A stretch of DNA of 64,000 nt from Pseudomonadota bacterium. GTDB lineage: Bacteria > Pseudomonadota > Alphaproteobacteria > Reyranellales > Reyranellaceae. This document shows, in pieces, positions 22,368-31,414 of this stretch. Location: the NCBI GenBank assembly GCA_020160955.1, contig JAIUOX010000004.1:1-64000 (forward strand), in the 5' to 3' direction. Numbering within the stretch: position 1 is the first letter of the stretch; every line of letters begins with the position of its first letter. Made by a program: the position numbers and the translations under genes. The notes under the pieces are model-generated. The model worked only from the letters and a program-made list of their open reading frames with translations, searched no databases and was not told the DNA's origin.

Positions 22368-23795
22368 ATGGGCCACGATATCCTCATCGTCGATGACGAA
22401 CGCGACATCTGCACGCTGATCGCCGGCATCCTCGAGGATGAAGGCCACACCGCGCGACGCGCCCACAACAGCACCGAGGCGATCGAGGCCGTGCGGCAGC
22501 GCCGCCCCGCGCTGGTGATCCTCGACGTCTGGCTGCAGGGCAGCGAACTCGACGGTCTGCAGATCCTCGAGGTGATCCGGCGCGAGGAGCCGCCGGTGCC
22601 GGTCGTCATGATCTCCGGCCACGGCACGATCGACACCGCGGTGTCGGCGATCAAGAACGGCGCCTACGACTTCATCGAGAAGCCGTTCAAGGCCGACCGG
22701 CTGCTGCTGGTGGTCGACCGCGCGATCGAGGCCGACCGCCTGCGCCGCGAGAACGCCACGCTGCGCCGGCGCGCCGGCGGCGAGGTCTCCTTCGTCGGCG
22801 GCTCGGTCGCCGCGGCCGGCGTGCGCAGCCAGATCGAGAAGGTCGCCTCGACCGGCAGCCGCGTGCTGATCACCGGCCCCTCCGGCTCGGGCAAGGAAAC
22901 GGTCGCCCGGCTGATTCACCAGGGCTCGAAGCGGGCCGAGGGTCCGTTCGTGGTCGTCAACTGCTCGGCCCTGCCGACCGAGCGCCTCGAGCTCGAACTG
23001 TTCGGCACCGACGGCGACGGCGGCGGCGACGTGCTGCGCGTCACCGGCGCCTTCGAGATGGCGCACGGCGGCACGCTGCTGCTCAAGGAAGTGTCCGACC
23101 TGCCGCTGCCGGTGCAGCGGCGGCTCGCCCGCGTGCTGCAGGAGCAGTCGTTCCTGCGCGACGGCGGCAACACCAAGGTCGAGGTCGACGTGCGCGTGCT
23201 GGCGACCAGCGCCCAGCCGCTGCAGGACGAGATCGCCAAGGGCACCTTCCGCGAGGAGCTCTACCATCGCCTCAACGTCGTCTCGCTGCGCGTGCCGCCG
23301 CTCAGCGAGCGCCGCGAGGACATCCCGGAGGTCGCCAACGACCTGCTGCAGCGCGTCGCCGACGCCACCGGCCTGACGCCGCGGCCGATCGGCGAGGACA
23401 CGCTGGCGGCGCTGCAGGGCCACGACTGGCCGGGCAACGTGCGCCAGCTGCGCAACGTCATCGAGCGCCTGCTGATCCTGGCGCCGGCCGGCGGCGGCCC
23501 GATCCGGGCCGACGTGCTGCCCAACGACGTCAGCGAGGACGCACCGTCGGTGCTGCGCTGGGAGAAGGGCGGCGAGATCATGCAGCTGCCGCTGCGCGAC
23601 GCCCGCGAGGTCTTCGAGCGCGAGTACCTGCTGGCCCAGGTGACGCGGTTCGGCGGCAACATCTCGCGCACCGCGACCTTCGTCGGCATGGAGCGCTCGG
23701 CGCTGCACCGCAAGTTGAAGTCGCTCGGCCTGCACGGCGGCGCGACCGACGACCGTCCCGGCGGCGAGCCGGCACCGGAGATTCGAGGAGCGTAA
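22368..23795 (+). CDS. ntrX: Response regulator NtrX with degenerate AAA+ domain
   Basis: 475 residues. The receiver domain is intact (Asp53 in [13 protein letters not shown]), Walker A is intact (GPSGSGKE), and the Fis-like helix-turn-helix is intact ([20 protein letters not shown]). The sigma-54 contact loop GAFTGA is absent: after ELFGT comes [10 protein letters not shown] and then [12 protein letters not shown]. Walker B reads TLLLKEVSD, with Lys240 where NtrC here has Asp (TLFLDEIGD). It should still bind DNA but is not expected to hydrolyse ATP normally or drive sigma-54 transcription. Confidence 0.93.
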   Translation: MGHDILIVDDERDICTLIAGILEDEGHTARRAHNSTEAIEAVRQRRPALVILDVWLQGSELDGLQILEVIRREEPPVPVVMISGHGTIDTAVSAIKNGAYDFIEKPFKADRLLLVVDRAIEADRLRRENATLRRRAGGEVSFVGGSVAAAGVRSQIEKVASTGSRVLITGPSGSGKETVARLIHQGSKRAEGPFVVVNCSALPTERLELELFGTDGDGGGDVLRVTGAFEMAHGGTLLLKEVSDLPLPVQRRLARVLQEQSFLRDGGNTKVEVDVRVLATSAQPLQDEIAKGTFREELYHRLNVVSLRVPPLSERREDIPEVANDLLQRVADATGLTPRPIGEDTLAALQGHDWPGNVRQLRNVIERLLILAPAGGGPIRADVLPNDVSEDAPSVLRWEKGGEIMQLPLRDAREVFEREYLLAQVTRFGGNISRTATFVGMERSALHRKLKSLGLHGGATDDRPGGEPAPEIRGA

Positions 23796-23798
23796 GAG

Positions 23799-24662
23799 AT
23801 GTCGCGATTTGCCTACGTCAACGGACGGTACGTCGAGCACCGCGAGGCCAGCGTTCACATCGAGGACCGCGGCTACCAGCTGGCGGACGGCGTCTACGAG
23901 GTGGTCGGCATCCGCGACGGCAAGCTGATCGACGAGGACCTGCACCTCGACCGGCTCGGCCGCTCGCTCAAGGAGCTGCGCATCGAGTGGCCGGTCGCGC
24001 GCGGCACCCTGTCGTTCATCATCCGCGAGCTGATGCGGCGCAACCGCCTGCGCGACGGGCTGGTCTACATGCAGGTCACGCGCGGCGTCGCCCGGCGCGA
24101 CCATGCCTTTCCGACCAGGCCGGTGAAGCCGGCCCTGGTGCTGACGACCAAGTACATGAAGCGCACCGACATCGACCCGGGCGCGGGGGTCGGCGTGAAG
24201 AGCCAGCCCGACATCCGGTGGGGCCGCTGCGACATCAAGACGGTCGGGCTGCTGCCCAACGTGCTGGCCAAGCAGGCGGCGCGCGAGAGCGGCGCCTACG
24301 AGGCGTGGCTGGTCGACGGCGAGGGCAACGTCACCGAGGGCGCCTCGACCAATGCCTGGATCGTCACCGCCGACGGCGAGCTGGTGACCCGCAAGACCGA
24401 CAACCACATCCTGGCCGGCATCACCCGCCACACGCTGAAGAGCCTCGCCGACAAGCTGCAGCTCAAGCTGGTCGAGCGGCCGTTCTCGCTGGCCGAGGCG
24501 AAGAAGGCGAAGGAGGCGTTCATCACCAGCGCCACCTCGTTCGTGACGCCGGTGGTCAGGATCGACGGCGAGGCGGTGGCCGACGGCAAGGTCGGGCCGA
24601 CCGCGAAGCGCCTGCGCGAGGAGTACATCCGCTTCGCCGAGGCGGGCGAGCCGGTGACATGA
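23799..24662 (+). CDS. D-amino-acid transaminase
   Basis: PLP class IV aminotransferase of 287 residues, three bases after ntrX. The N-terminus [20 protein letters not shown] followed by [11 protein letters not shown] and the PLP lysine in [18 protein letters not shown] are typical of D-alanine aminotransferase, with [10 protein letters not shown] near the C-terminal site. Likely supplies D-alanine or D-glutamate for peptidoglycan; branched-chain transaminase is a less likely alternative. It shares ATGA with the next gene. Confidence 0.9.
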   Translation: MSRFAYVNGRYVEHREASVHIEDRGYQLADGVYEVVGIRDGKLIDEDLHLDRLGRSLKELRIEWPVARGTLSFIIRELMRRNRLRDGLVYMQVTRGVARRDHAFPTRPVKPALVLTTKYMKRTDIDPGAGVGVKSQPDIRWGRCDIKTVGLLPNVLAKQAARESGAYEAWLVDGEGNVTEGASTNAWIVTADGELVTRKTDNHILAGITRHTLKSLADKLQLKLVERPFSLAEAKKAKEAFITSATSFVTPVVRIDGEAVADGKVGPTAKRLREEYIRFAEAGEPVT

Positions 24663-25315
24663 CGACGGCGAGGCCGGTGGCGCCGCCGCGCGCCATCCTG
24701 TTCGACTGGGACAACACGCTGGTCGATACCTGGCCGACCATCGTCGAATGCTACGAGACCACGTTCCGCGCGCTCGGACGCACGCCGTGGACCGCCGCCG
24801 AGGTCCAGGAGCGGGCGCACGGTTCGCTGCGGGAGGTCTTCCCGACACTGTTCGGGGCCGAGGCCGGCCGCGCCGAGCAGGTGTTCTATGACACTTTCCA
24901 CCGCATCCACCTCGAGCGCCTCGCGGCGCTGCCGGGGGCGGCCGACCTGCTGGCCCATGTCGATGGGCTGGGCTGCTACGTCGCGGTGGTCAGCAACAAG
25001 GTTGGGGACAACTTGCGCACCGAGCTCAGCCACCTCGGCTGGGAACGCTGGGTCCGCCGCGCCGTCGGGGCCAAGGACTGTGCCCGCGACAAGCCGGCGC
25101 CCGACCCGATCTTCAAGGCGCTCGACGGCACGGGAATTGCCCCGGACGAGACGGTCTGGATGGTTGGTGACAGCCTGGCGGACCTCCGATGCGCCCACGC
25201 GGCCGGCTGCCTGCCGGTGCTCGTCGGCGGGCCGGAGGAACTGCCGGCGTCGTTGCTGGCTCATCCACCCCGGCTGCGGGCGCGTAACTGTCACGAACTG
25301 GTGGCATTGCTTTGA
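24659..25315 (+). CDS. HAD-family hydrolase (phosphoglycolate phosphatase-like)
   Basis: 218 residues, starting in the ATGA overlap with the transaminase. Motif I DWDNTLVDTWPT carries the nucleophile Asp in DxDxT, motif II is VVSNK, the motif III Lys is in RDKPAPDP, and motif IV is MVGDSLADLRCA. A small helical cap follows motif I (residues about 20-85). Substrate not deducible; phosphoglycolate or a nucleotide sugar phosphate are candidates. Confidence 0.88.
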   Translation: MTTARPVAPPRAILFDWDNTLVDTWPTIVECYETTFRALGRTPWTAAEVQERAHGSLREVFPTLFGAEAGRAEQVFYDTFHRIHLERLAALPGAADLLAHVDGLGCYVAVVSNKVGDNLRTELSHLGWERWVRRAVGAKDCARDKPAPDPIFKALDGTGIAPDETVWMVGDSLADLRCAHAAGCLPVLVGGPEELPASLLAHPPRLRARNCHELVALL

Positions 25316-25334
25316 CCCGTGCCGGCCCTATATT
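25307..25334 (+). promoter_or_regulatory. Probable hfq promoter
   Basis: TTGCTT (25,307-25,312) and TATATT (25,329-25,334) with a 16-base spacer, overlapping the end of the HAD gene. It would give a leader of about 90 bases for hfq. The ribosome-binding sequence AAGAGG lies about ten bases before the hfq ATG. Confidence 0.55.
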
Positions 25335-25432
25335 TGGTTCAACTCGGTAGCGGGTATCGACCCGTACCTTCCCAACGGCATCCGGCGGGGCCCTCCCGTC
25401 GGCGGTCGGACGCCCAGCAAGAGGCCAAGAAC

Positions 25433-25681
25433 ATGAGCGAGAAGGCACAGAACGTTCAGGACGTCTTCCTGAATCACCTGCGCAAGAACAAGACCCCCGT
25501 CACGATCTTCCTGGTGAACGGCGTGAAGCTGCAGGGGATCGTCACCTGGTTCGACAACTTCTCGGTGCTGCTGCGCCGTGACGGCCATTCGCAGCTTGTC
25601 TACAAGCACGCGATCTCGACCATCATGCCGGTCACGCCGGTGCAGCTGTTCGACGGCGACAAGGCCGACGCAGCGGGTTGA
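25433..25681 (+). CDS. hfq: RNA chaperone Hfq
   Basis: 82 residues, the short alphaproteobacterial form. The Sm1 motif region ([20 protein letters not shown]) and Sm2 motif [10 protein letters not shown] are conserved. It forms a hexamer that pairs small RNAs with mRNAs. The start at 25,433 follows AAGAGG and gives the standard N-terminus; a longer upstream frame is not Hfq-like. The hfl-type order with hflX directly behind is classic. Confidence 0.98.
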   Translation: MSEKAQNVQDVFLNHLRKNKTPVTIFLVNGVKLQGIVTWFDNFSVLLRRDGHSQLVYKHAISTIMPVTPVQLFDGDKADAAG

Positions 25682-25682
25682 T

Positions 25683-27035
25683 TTGACAGAAACGCCCGAG
25701 CCGAACCGACAGGAACGACGCCGGCGCCAGCCCAACGAGACCGCCCGGCCACGGACCGTGGCCGCGGTGCTGTGCCCGTACGAGCCCGGCAGCCGCGGCG
25801 ACCGCGACCGCGACGCCAAGGTCGAGGAGGCGGTGGGCCTCGCCCGGGCGATCGATCTCGACGTGGTGCTGGCCGAGCCGGTGCCGATGCGCCGCGTGAC
25901 GCCCGCCACGCTGATCGGCAAGGGCGTGGTCGAGCGCGTCAAGGAACGGGTGGCGGAGCAGGGGATCGGCCTGGTGGTGGTCGACGACCGCCTGACGCCG
26001 GTCCAGCAGCGCAACCTCGAGAAGGCCTGGGAAGCCAAGGTCATCGATCGCACCGGCCTGATCCTCGAGATCTTCGGCGCGCGCGCCCGCACCCATGAAG
26101 GCCGCCTGCAGGTCGAACTCGCCGCGCTCGACTACCAGCGCGGCCGCCTCGTGCGGTCGTGGACCCACCTCGAGCGCCAGCGCGGCGGCTTCGGCTTCCT
26201 CGGCGGCCCCGGCGAGTCGCAGATCGAGATCGACCGCCGCCTGATCGGCGAGCGCATCGTGCGCATCAAGCGCGACCTCGAGGCGGTGCGCCGGACCCGC
26301 GCGGTCAACCGCTCGGGCCGCCGCAAGGCGCGCCTGCCGACCGTCGCCCTGGTCGGCTACACCAACGCCGGCAAGTCGACGCTGTTCAACCGGCTGTCGG
26401 GCGCCGGGGTGATGGCGAAGGACCTGCTGTTCGCCACGCTCGATCCGACCATGCGCTCGATCAAGCTGCCCAATGGCAAGGGCTGCGTGCTGTCCGACAC
26501 GGTGGGTTTCGTGTCCGACCTGCCGACCCACCTCGTGGAGGCCTTCCGGGCGACCCTCGAGGAGGTGCTCGAGGCCGACCTGATCATCCACGTGCGCGAC
26601 ATCGCCCACCCCGACACCGAGCAGCAGCGGATCGACGTCGAGACCGTGCTGCGCGAGCTGGGCGTGATCGGCGACGAGGCGGCGGGCGAGGGGCGGCCGA
26701 TCATCGAGGCCCTGAACAAGGTCGACTCGCTGCCACCGGAAGCCCGCGAGGTCCTGCGGACCCGGGCCGATACCGGCCCCGAGCGGGCCCGCCAGTTCCC
26801 GGTCTCGGCGCTGACCGGGGACGGCGTCGACCGCCTGCTGGAGGAGATCGGCGACCGGCTTGGCCGCGGCGAGGCTCGCGAGGTCACGGTGCCGCTCAGC
26901 GACGGGGCGACCATCGCCTGGCTGTACCGCAACGGCGAGGTGCGCAGCCGCCACGACGAGGGCGAAACCGCCCACCTGACGGTCGCGCTCGATGCCGCCG
27001 CGGCGGCCCAGTTCGAGCGGCGGCTGGCGCGTTGA
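25683..27035 (+). CDS. hflX: Ribosome-associated GTPase HflX
   Basis: 450 residues from a TTG two bases after the hfq stop; no ATG fits, and the frame is conserved from about residue 20 on. N-terminal HflX domain ([43 protein letters not shown]-region analogue [12 protein letters not shown]), then the G domain with [32 protein letters not shown] and LNKVD. Family role: splitting or rescuing ribosomes during stress. The stop overlaps the groES promoter. Confidence 0.93.
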   Translation: MTETPEPNRQERRRRQPNETARPRTVAAVLCPYEPGSRGDRDRDAKVEEAVGLARAIDLDVVLAEPVPMRRVTPATLIGKGVVERVKERVAEQGIGLVVVDDRLTPVQQRNLEKAWEAKVIDRTGLILEIFGARARTHEGRLQVELAALDYQRGRLVRSWTHLERQRGGFGFLGGPGESQIEIDRRLIGERIVRIKRDLEAVRRTRAVNRSGRRKARLPTVALVGYTNAGKSTLFNRLSGAGVMAKDLLFATLDPTMRSIKLPNGKGCVLSDTVGFVSDLPTHLVEAFRATLEEVLEADLIIHVRDIAHPDTEQQRIDVETVLRELGVIGDEAAGEGRPIIEALNKVDSLPPEAREVLRTRADTGPERARQFPVSALTGDGVDRLLEEIGDRLGRGEAREVTVPLSDGATIAWLYRNGEVRSRHDEGETAHLTVALDAAAAAQFERRLAR

Positions 27036-27061
27036 CACCGGGCCACCCGGATACCTATAAG
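27032..27061 (+). promoter_or_regulatory. Strong groES promoter with internal inverted repeat
   Basis: A consensus -35 TTGACA (27,032-27,037) is followed by TATAAG (27,056-27,061) at 18 bases. The spacer contains CCGGGCCACCCGG, a 5-bp stem with a 3-base loop (27,038-27,050). No CIRCE element is visible. A vegetative promoter is indicated; a heat-shock sigma-32 promoter is possible because the two consensus sequences share the -35. Confidence 0.6.
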
Positions 27062-27087
27062 CGGCCCCTCAGGACGAAGGAAACACC

Positions 27088-27375
27088 ATGAAATTCAAGC
27101 CCTTGCACGATCGTCTGCTGGTCAAGCCGATGACCGCGGAGACCAAGACCAAGGCCGGCATCATCATTCCCGACACGGCGCAGGAAAAGCCGATGCAGGG
27201 CGAGGTCGTCGCGGTCGGCAAGGGCCGCCGCCTCGAGGACGGCCGCCTGCAGGCGCTCGACGTCAAGGTCGGCGACAAGGTGATCTACGGCAAGTGGTCG
27301 GGCACCGAGGTCAAGCTGGGCGGCACCGACCTGGTCATCCTCAAGGAAGAGGATCTCTTCGGCATCCTTGGCTGA
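27088..27375 (+). CDS. groES: Co-chaperonin GroES, without adjacent groEL
   Basis: 95 residues. N-terminus [13 protein letters not shown], mobile loop [20 protein letters not shown], and the C-terminal [10 protein letters not shown] are GroES. It has its own strong promoter, but no groEL follows: the next gene is an inositol-phosphatase-like enzyme. Either it is a second, solitary GroES or groEL lies elsewhere. It is more divergent than a typical primary alphaproteobacterial GroES. Confidence 0.94.
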   Translation: MKFKPLHDRLLVKPMTAETKTKAGIIIPDTAQEKPMQGEVVAVGKGRRLEDGRLQALDVKVGDKVIYGKWSGTEVKLGGTDLVILKEEDLFGILG

Positions 27376-27379
27376 CGCC

Positions 27380-28219
27380 ATGTTGAGGGCCGGCGATGCG
27401 GAACGGGTCGCCGAGCTGATGCGTGAAACCGCGGCGGCGGAACTGCTGCCGCGTTTCCGTTCCCTCGCCAAGGAAGACATCCGCCACAAGCGGCCGGGCG
27501 ACATCGTCACGGTCGCCGACGAGGCGTCGGAGCTGCGCCTCGCGGCTGGTCTCGCGCGCATCCTGCCGGGCGTCCCGGTGGTCGGCGAGGAGGCGGTCGA
27601 GCAGGACCCCTCGCTGGTCGACCTGATCGGGCGGCCTGGCGAGAGCTGCTGGGTGGTCGACCCGCTCGACGGCACCAACAACTTCGCCCACGGCCGCGAC
27701 CGCTTCGCGATGATCGTCTGCCTGGTCCGGGACGCCCGCACCGTGGGCGGCTGGATCCTCGACGTGCCGCGCGGCCACATGGCGGTGGCGCTGCGCGGGC
27801 AGGGCGTCACGCTCGATGGCACGCCGGTGCGGCGCGGCCGCCCGGAGCGGGCGCCGGTCGGCTTCATCGGCTTCAAGGTGCGCAAGGAGATCGAGCGGCA
27901 GCTGCCGGCCGACCGCCGCCGGGCGCTCGGCGGGCTGTCGACCATGAGCTGCGCCGGGGCCGAGTACCTCGAGATCCTGGCCGGCCGGGCCGACTTCAAT
28001 CTCTACCGGATGACCAAGCCGTGGGATCACGCCGCCGGCGCGCTGATGCTGGCCGAGGCGGGCGGCGGGGCCGAGCGGTTCGACGGGGCGCCCTACGGGC
28101 CGTCGCAGCCGATCACCAGCGGCCTGATCGGGGCGATCCACCCGCGGACGCTGGCCGAGGTGCGGGGCTTGTTCGAGGCGGCCCGGCTGCCGCTGCTGGC
28201 GGGGCTGCTGCCCGGCTAG
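27380..28219 (+). CDS. Inositol monophosphatase-family phosphatase
   Basis: 279 residues from the ATG at 27,380, five bases after groES. Mg-dependent phosphatase motifs: VVGEEAVEQDP (metal-binding Glu), WVVDPLDGTNNFAHG and WDHAAGALMLAEAGG. Substrate may be myo-inositol phosphate, fructose 1,6-bisphosphate or a nucleotide such as PAP; the sequence does not decide. The 3' end faces mazG with a four-base gap. Confidence 0.9.
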   Translation: MLRAGDAERVAELMRETAAAELLPRFRSLAKEDIRHKRPGDIVTVADEASELRLAAGLARILPGVPVVGEEAVEQDPSLVDLIGRPGESCWVVDPLDGTNNFAHGRDRFAMIVCLVRDARTVGGWILDVPRGHMAVALRGQGVTLDGTPVRRGRPERAPVGFIGFKVRKEIERQLPADRRRALGGLSTMSCAGAEYLEILAGRADFNLYRMTKPWDHAAGALMLAEAGGGAERFDGAPYGPSQPITSGLIGAIHPRTLAEVRGLFEAARLPLLAGLLPG

Positions 28220-28223
28220 GATC

Positions 28224-29066
28224 TCAGGTCCGCGTCTTGGCTTCCTGCCAGAACGCTTCCATCTCCTCGAGGCTGGCATCGGCCGGCTTGCGGCCGGTTT
28301 CGGCCAGGCGACGCTCGATGTGGCGGAATCGCCGCTCGAACTTGTCGTTGGTCGCCCGCAGGGCCGCCTCGGGGTCGAGCTTGAGGTGTCGCGCCAGGTT
28401 GGCGACCGCGAACAGCACGTCGCCCAGCTCGTCGGTCGCGCGGGCCTGGTCGACCGTGCCGGCCGACAGCTCGGCGCGCAGTTCGCCCAGTTCTTCCTCG
28501 ATCTTGTCGATCACCGGGCCGATCTCCGGCCAGTCGAAGCCGACCCGGGCGGCGCGCTTCTGCAGCTTCTCGGCGCGGACCAGCGCGGGGAGGGCGCGCG
28601 CCACCCCGTCGAGCGTCCCGGCCGGCTGGGCGGCCTCGCCCCGGGCGGCCCGTTCGGCGGCCTTGCGGGCCTCCCAGGACGCGGTCTGCTCCTCGGCGGT
28701 GTCGATCACGGCGTCGCCGAACACGTGCGGGTGCCGGGCGACCATCTTGTCGGCGATGCCCTGGGCAACGGCGGCGAAGTCGAAGGCGCCGGCCTCGGGC
28801 GCCAGCTCCGAGGCCATCTGGGCGTGGTAGACGACCTGCAGCAGGAGGTCGCCCAGTTCCTCCTTGAGGCTGCCCAGGTCATCGCGCTCAATCGCGTCGG
28901 CGACCTCGTAGGCTTCCTCGAGCGTGTACGGCGCGATGGTCCGGAAGGTCTGGTCGATGTCCCACGGGCAGCCGTGCTCGCGGTCGCGCAGCCACGCCAT
29001 GACCGCCAGCAGGCGGGTCAGCGGCTTGCGGGGCAGCGATTCGGGGGTCGGGCGTTGCTTGGCCAT
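28224..29066 (-). CDS. mazG: Nucleoside triphosphate pyrophosphohydrolase MazG
   Basis: 280 residues with two MazG domains. The first has CPWDIDQTFRTIAPYTLEEA with EVADAIE and LKEELGDLLLQVVYHA. The second has VRAEKLQKRAARVGFDW and ELGDVLFAVANLARHL. It hydrolyses NTPs and dNTPs to monophosphates as house-cleaning and can affect (p)ppGpp. It is the last of a long leftward run, with its own AT-rich promoter region upstream. Confidence 0.94.
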   Translation of the reverse strand: MAKQRPTPESLPRKPLTRLLAVMAWLRDREHGCPWDIDQTFRTIAPYTLEEAYEVADAIERDDLGSLKEELGDLLLQVVYHAQMASELAPEAGAFDFAAVAQGIADKMVARHPHVFGDAVIDTAEEQTASWEARKAAERAARGEAAQPAGTLDGVARALPALVRAEKLQKRAARVGFDWPEIGPVIDKIEEELGELRAELSAGTVDQARATDELGDVLFAVANLARHLKLDPEAALRATNDKFERRFRHIERRLAETGRKPADASLEEMEAFWQEAKTRT

Positions 29067-29085
29067 GGGGTCCGGGGAGATGTCC

Positions 29086-29114
29086 GATTATCGTATAATA
29101 TATATTATGACAAA
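29086..29114 (-). promoter_or_regulatory. AT-rich mazG promoter region with 14-bp palindrome
   Basis: Reading leftward, TTGTCA (complement of 29,109-29,114) is followed after 15 bases by GATAAT (complement of 29,088-29,093). Between them lies ATAATATATATTAT (29,096-29,109), a perfect palindrome. The 75-bp gap is strikingly AT-rich for this chromosome. Confidence 0.45.
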
Positions 29115-29141
29115 TTCGTATGTATTCGTATTATCAGGGTA

Positions 29142-29780
29142 TTACCAGTTTATCTTCATGTTCTGACTAAGCAGTGCCATCAGCTTGATCCCGCGCGCGG
29201 CGTCGCTCGCCGGCACGCCCAGGGTCAGCAGCATGCCCTCCTTGGGCTGGCCTGGCTTCGGGATCACCAGGTCGAACACCACCCGGGCCTCGCCATCGCC
29301 CGGGCCGCGCGGCACGTTCTCGTAGACGATCAGGTACGTGCCGTCGCCCAGCCGCCGGGCCTGCGCCTTGACGCCTGGCTTGTGCGCCTGGATCGACCCG
29401 ATCTTGGTCGCCGCGTAGTGCTCGGCGTCCTTGACGCCCTCGAACGGGAAATCGACCCGCCAGACGAACACCCGGTACTTCTTGTCGGCGCTCCACGCCG
29501 CGGCGCGTTCCCAGTCCTCGGTGGCCTGCCAACCCAGCGGGATCGCGAGTTCCACCCGGATCTGGCCGAAATCGATGCGGGCGAAGCCCCGCTCCTTGTC
29601 GATCGCCACGACCCGCGACGGCTGGACGTTCGGTCCGCCGGCGATCATCGGGTCGCCGCGGTGGAAGCTGGCGCCGTTGTCGTTGGTTCCGAAGTCCCGG
29701 AAGGTCAGCCCGCCGGCGTCGAGATCGGCCGCCCGGGCGGGCATCGCCGCGACGAGCGCCAGGGCCAGCCCGGCGGCCAC
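29142..29780 (-). CDS. Exported protein of unknown function, no ATG start
   Basis: About 212 residues from a GTG. A hydrophobic N-terminal stretch (LALALVAAMPARAAD) indicates a signal peptide and periplasmic location; no known domain is recognised. The frame is open further upstream (RRALV) as far as a TAG near 29,840, and a good AAAAGGAG sits 18 bases before the GTG, too far for normal use. The authentic start may therefore be non-standard or altered. Both flanks (29,083-29,160 and 29,800-29,870) are AT-rich, unlike the coding part. Confidence 0.7.
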   Translation of the reverse strand: MAAGLALALVAAMPARAADLDAGGLTFRDFGTNDNGASFHRGDPMIAGGPNVQPSRVVAIDKERGFARIDFGQIRVELAIPLGWQATEDWERAAAWSADKKYRVFVWRVDFPFEGVKDAEHYAATKIGSIQAHKPGVKAQARRLGDGTYLIVYENVPRGPGDGEARVVFDLVIPKPGQPKEGMLLTLGVPASDAARGIKLMALLSQNMKINW

Positions 29781-29867
29781 CAGGGCGCGCCGCCCGGACT
29801 CCTTTTGTCTCTCTTTATCTGATGCTTTAAGAATTGTCTATAACCCATTGTAAAGACGATACAATCG

Positions 29868-30635
29868 TCAAATGGAAATGACCAACCCGTCGTGGCACGG
29901 GTGGACGTTCGGCGGCGTCAGACGATCGACCTCGGCATAGTCCATGTCGACGTGGAGATTGGTCAAGTAGGCTTCGCGCGGGCCGACGCGCTCGATCCAC
30001 TCCAGCGCGAGGTCGAGATGGGCGTGCGTCGGGTGCTTGCGGTAGCGCATCGCGTCGACGATCAGGATCTCGCTGCCGGCCATCGCCTCGAAGGCACTGT
30101 CGCCCAGCGCCACCACGTCGTTGGCGTAGGACACCGGCCCGAAGCGGAAGCCCAGCGACGTCGCGATGCCGTGGTCCTGCACCCACGCCCGGACCGGCAG
30201 GCCGGCGGCCTCGAACGGCCCCTCCCCGATGCAGGTGTGGCGGTAGATCGGGTTGTAGAAGCCGTCCTCGGCCTGGAAGCAGTAGCCGAAGCGGTGCGAC
30301 AGGATGCGGAAGGTCCGCTCGTCCGAGTAGGACTCGATCACGCCCTGGCGCAGCATGTAGGGCCGCAGGTCGTCGATGCCGTGTACCTGGTCGGCGTGCT
30401 CGTGGGTCCACATCACCGCGTCGACGCGCTCTACGGCGGCGTCCAGCAGCTGGGCCCGGATGTCGGGCGAGGTGTCGACCAGCAGGGTCTTGCCGCGGTC
30501 CTCGACCAGCAGCGAGCAGCGGCGGCGGCGATTGCGCGGGTCCGAGGGCCGGGCGGCGCCCCACTCCGCGCCTCCCGGGCCGCCGACGCGCGGTACGCCG
30601 GCCGAGGTGCCGCAGCCGAGGATCGTCACGCGCAC
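29868..30635 (-). CDS. MBL-fold metallo-hydrolase (PhnP-like)
   Basis: 255 residues from a GTG that overlaps the tatD stop. The N-terminus VTILGCGTSAGVPRVGG and the metal motif WTHEHADQVHGIDDLR are typical of the PhnP-type cyclic-phosphodiesterase branch, with later ligands in VQDHG, LIVDAMRYR and TNLHVDMDY. In Proteobacteria it commonly follows tatD. The substrate is probably a cyclic nucleotide or ribosyl phosphate, but this is unproven. Confidence 0.9.
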   Translation of the reverse strand: MRVTILGCGTSAGVPRVGGPGGAEWGAARPSDPRNRRRRCSLLVEDRGKTLLVDTSPDIRAQLLDAAVERVDAVMWTHEHADQVHGIDDLRPYMLRQGVIESYSDERTFRILSHRFGYCFQAEDGFYNPIYRHTCIGEGPFEAAGLPVRAWVQDHGIATSLGFRFGPVSYANDVVALGDSAFEAMAGSEILIVDAMRYRKHPTHAHLDLALEWIERVGPREAYLTNLHVDMDYAEVDRLTPPNVHPCHDGLVISI

Positions 30636-31414
30636 CGGTCGCGCTCCGCCTTGGTGAACAGCCGGAAGAAATTGTCCGTCGTGGCGGCCTCCAGCTCGGC
30701 CAGGCCGACGCCCTTCAGCTCGGCCACCTTGGCGGCGGTGTGGGCCACGTAGGCCGGCTCGTTGGTCTTGCCGCGGCGCGGCACCGGCGCCAGGTAGGGC
30801 GCGTCGGTCTCGACCAGCAGCCGGTCGAGCGGCAGGTCGCGCACGATGGTGCGCAGCGCCTCGGCGGCCTTGAAGGTCACGATGCCGGAGATCGAGATGT
30901 AGAACCCGAGCGCCAGGGCGCGCCGGGCGACCTCGGGACCGGAACTGAAGCAGTGGATCAGGCCGGTGAAGGCCCCCTTCGCGTACTCCTGCTCGAGCAG
31001 GTCGGCGGTCTCGCTGTCGGCGTCGCGGGTATGCACGATCACCGGCAGGCCGGTCTCGCGCGCCGCCGCGACATGGGTCCGGAAGCTCTCGGCCTGCTCG
31101 GCGCGCGGGCTGTGCTCGTAGAAGAAATCGAGGCCGGTCTCGCCGATGCCGACCACCTTGGGATGGCGAGTCGCCTCGACCAGCCGGTCGGGGGTGCGCT
31201 GCCCCTCCTCCTGCGCCTCGTGCGGATGCACGCCGACCGAGCACCAGACGTTGGCGTGGCGCTCGGCGATCGCCCGCACCTTGTCGAAGCGGTCGAGCCG
31301 CGTGCCGATGGTCAGCAGGCCGCCGACCCCGGCGGTGCGGGCGCGGGCCAGTACGCCCGGCTCGTCCGCCGCCAGTTCGTCGAAGTCGAGGTGGCAGTGG
31401 CTGTCGATCAGCAT
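30626..31414 (-). CDS. tatD: TatD-family metal-dependent DNase
   Basis: 262 residues. Metal ligands appear in IDSHCHLDF, the Glu of GIGETGLDFFYEHS, VIVHTRDAD, GLIHCFSSG and LVETDAPYLAP. Family members are 3'-5' exonucleases and D-aminoacyl-tRNA deacylase-like hydrolases. The ATG overlaps the metG stop (ATGA). The metG-tatD-MBL order is typical. Confidence 0.94.
   Translation of the reverse strand: MLIDSHCHLDFDELAADEPGVLARARTAGVGGLLTIGTRLDRFDKVRAIAERHANVWCSVGVHPHEAQEEGQRTPDRLVEATRHPKVVGIGETGLDFFYEHSPRAEQAESFRTHVAAARETGLPVIVHTRDADSETADLLEQEYAKGAFTGLIHCFSSGPEVARRALALGFYISISGIVTFKAAEALRTIVRDLPLDRLLVETDAPYLAPVPRRGKTNEPAYVAHTAAKVAELKGVGLAELEAATTDNFFRLFTKAERDRCA

Noticed and set aside
29868-31244. 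Apparent 458-residue fusion of a TatD region with the MBL hydrolase
   Set aside because: The first 200 residues are an out-of-frame reading of tatD; the MBL protein starts at the GTG overlapping the tatD stop.
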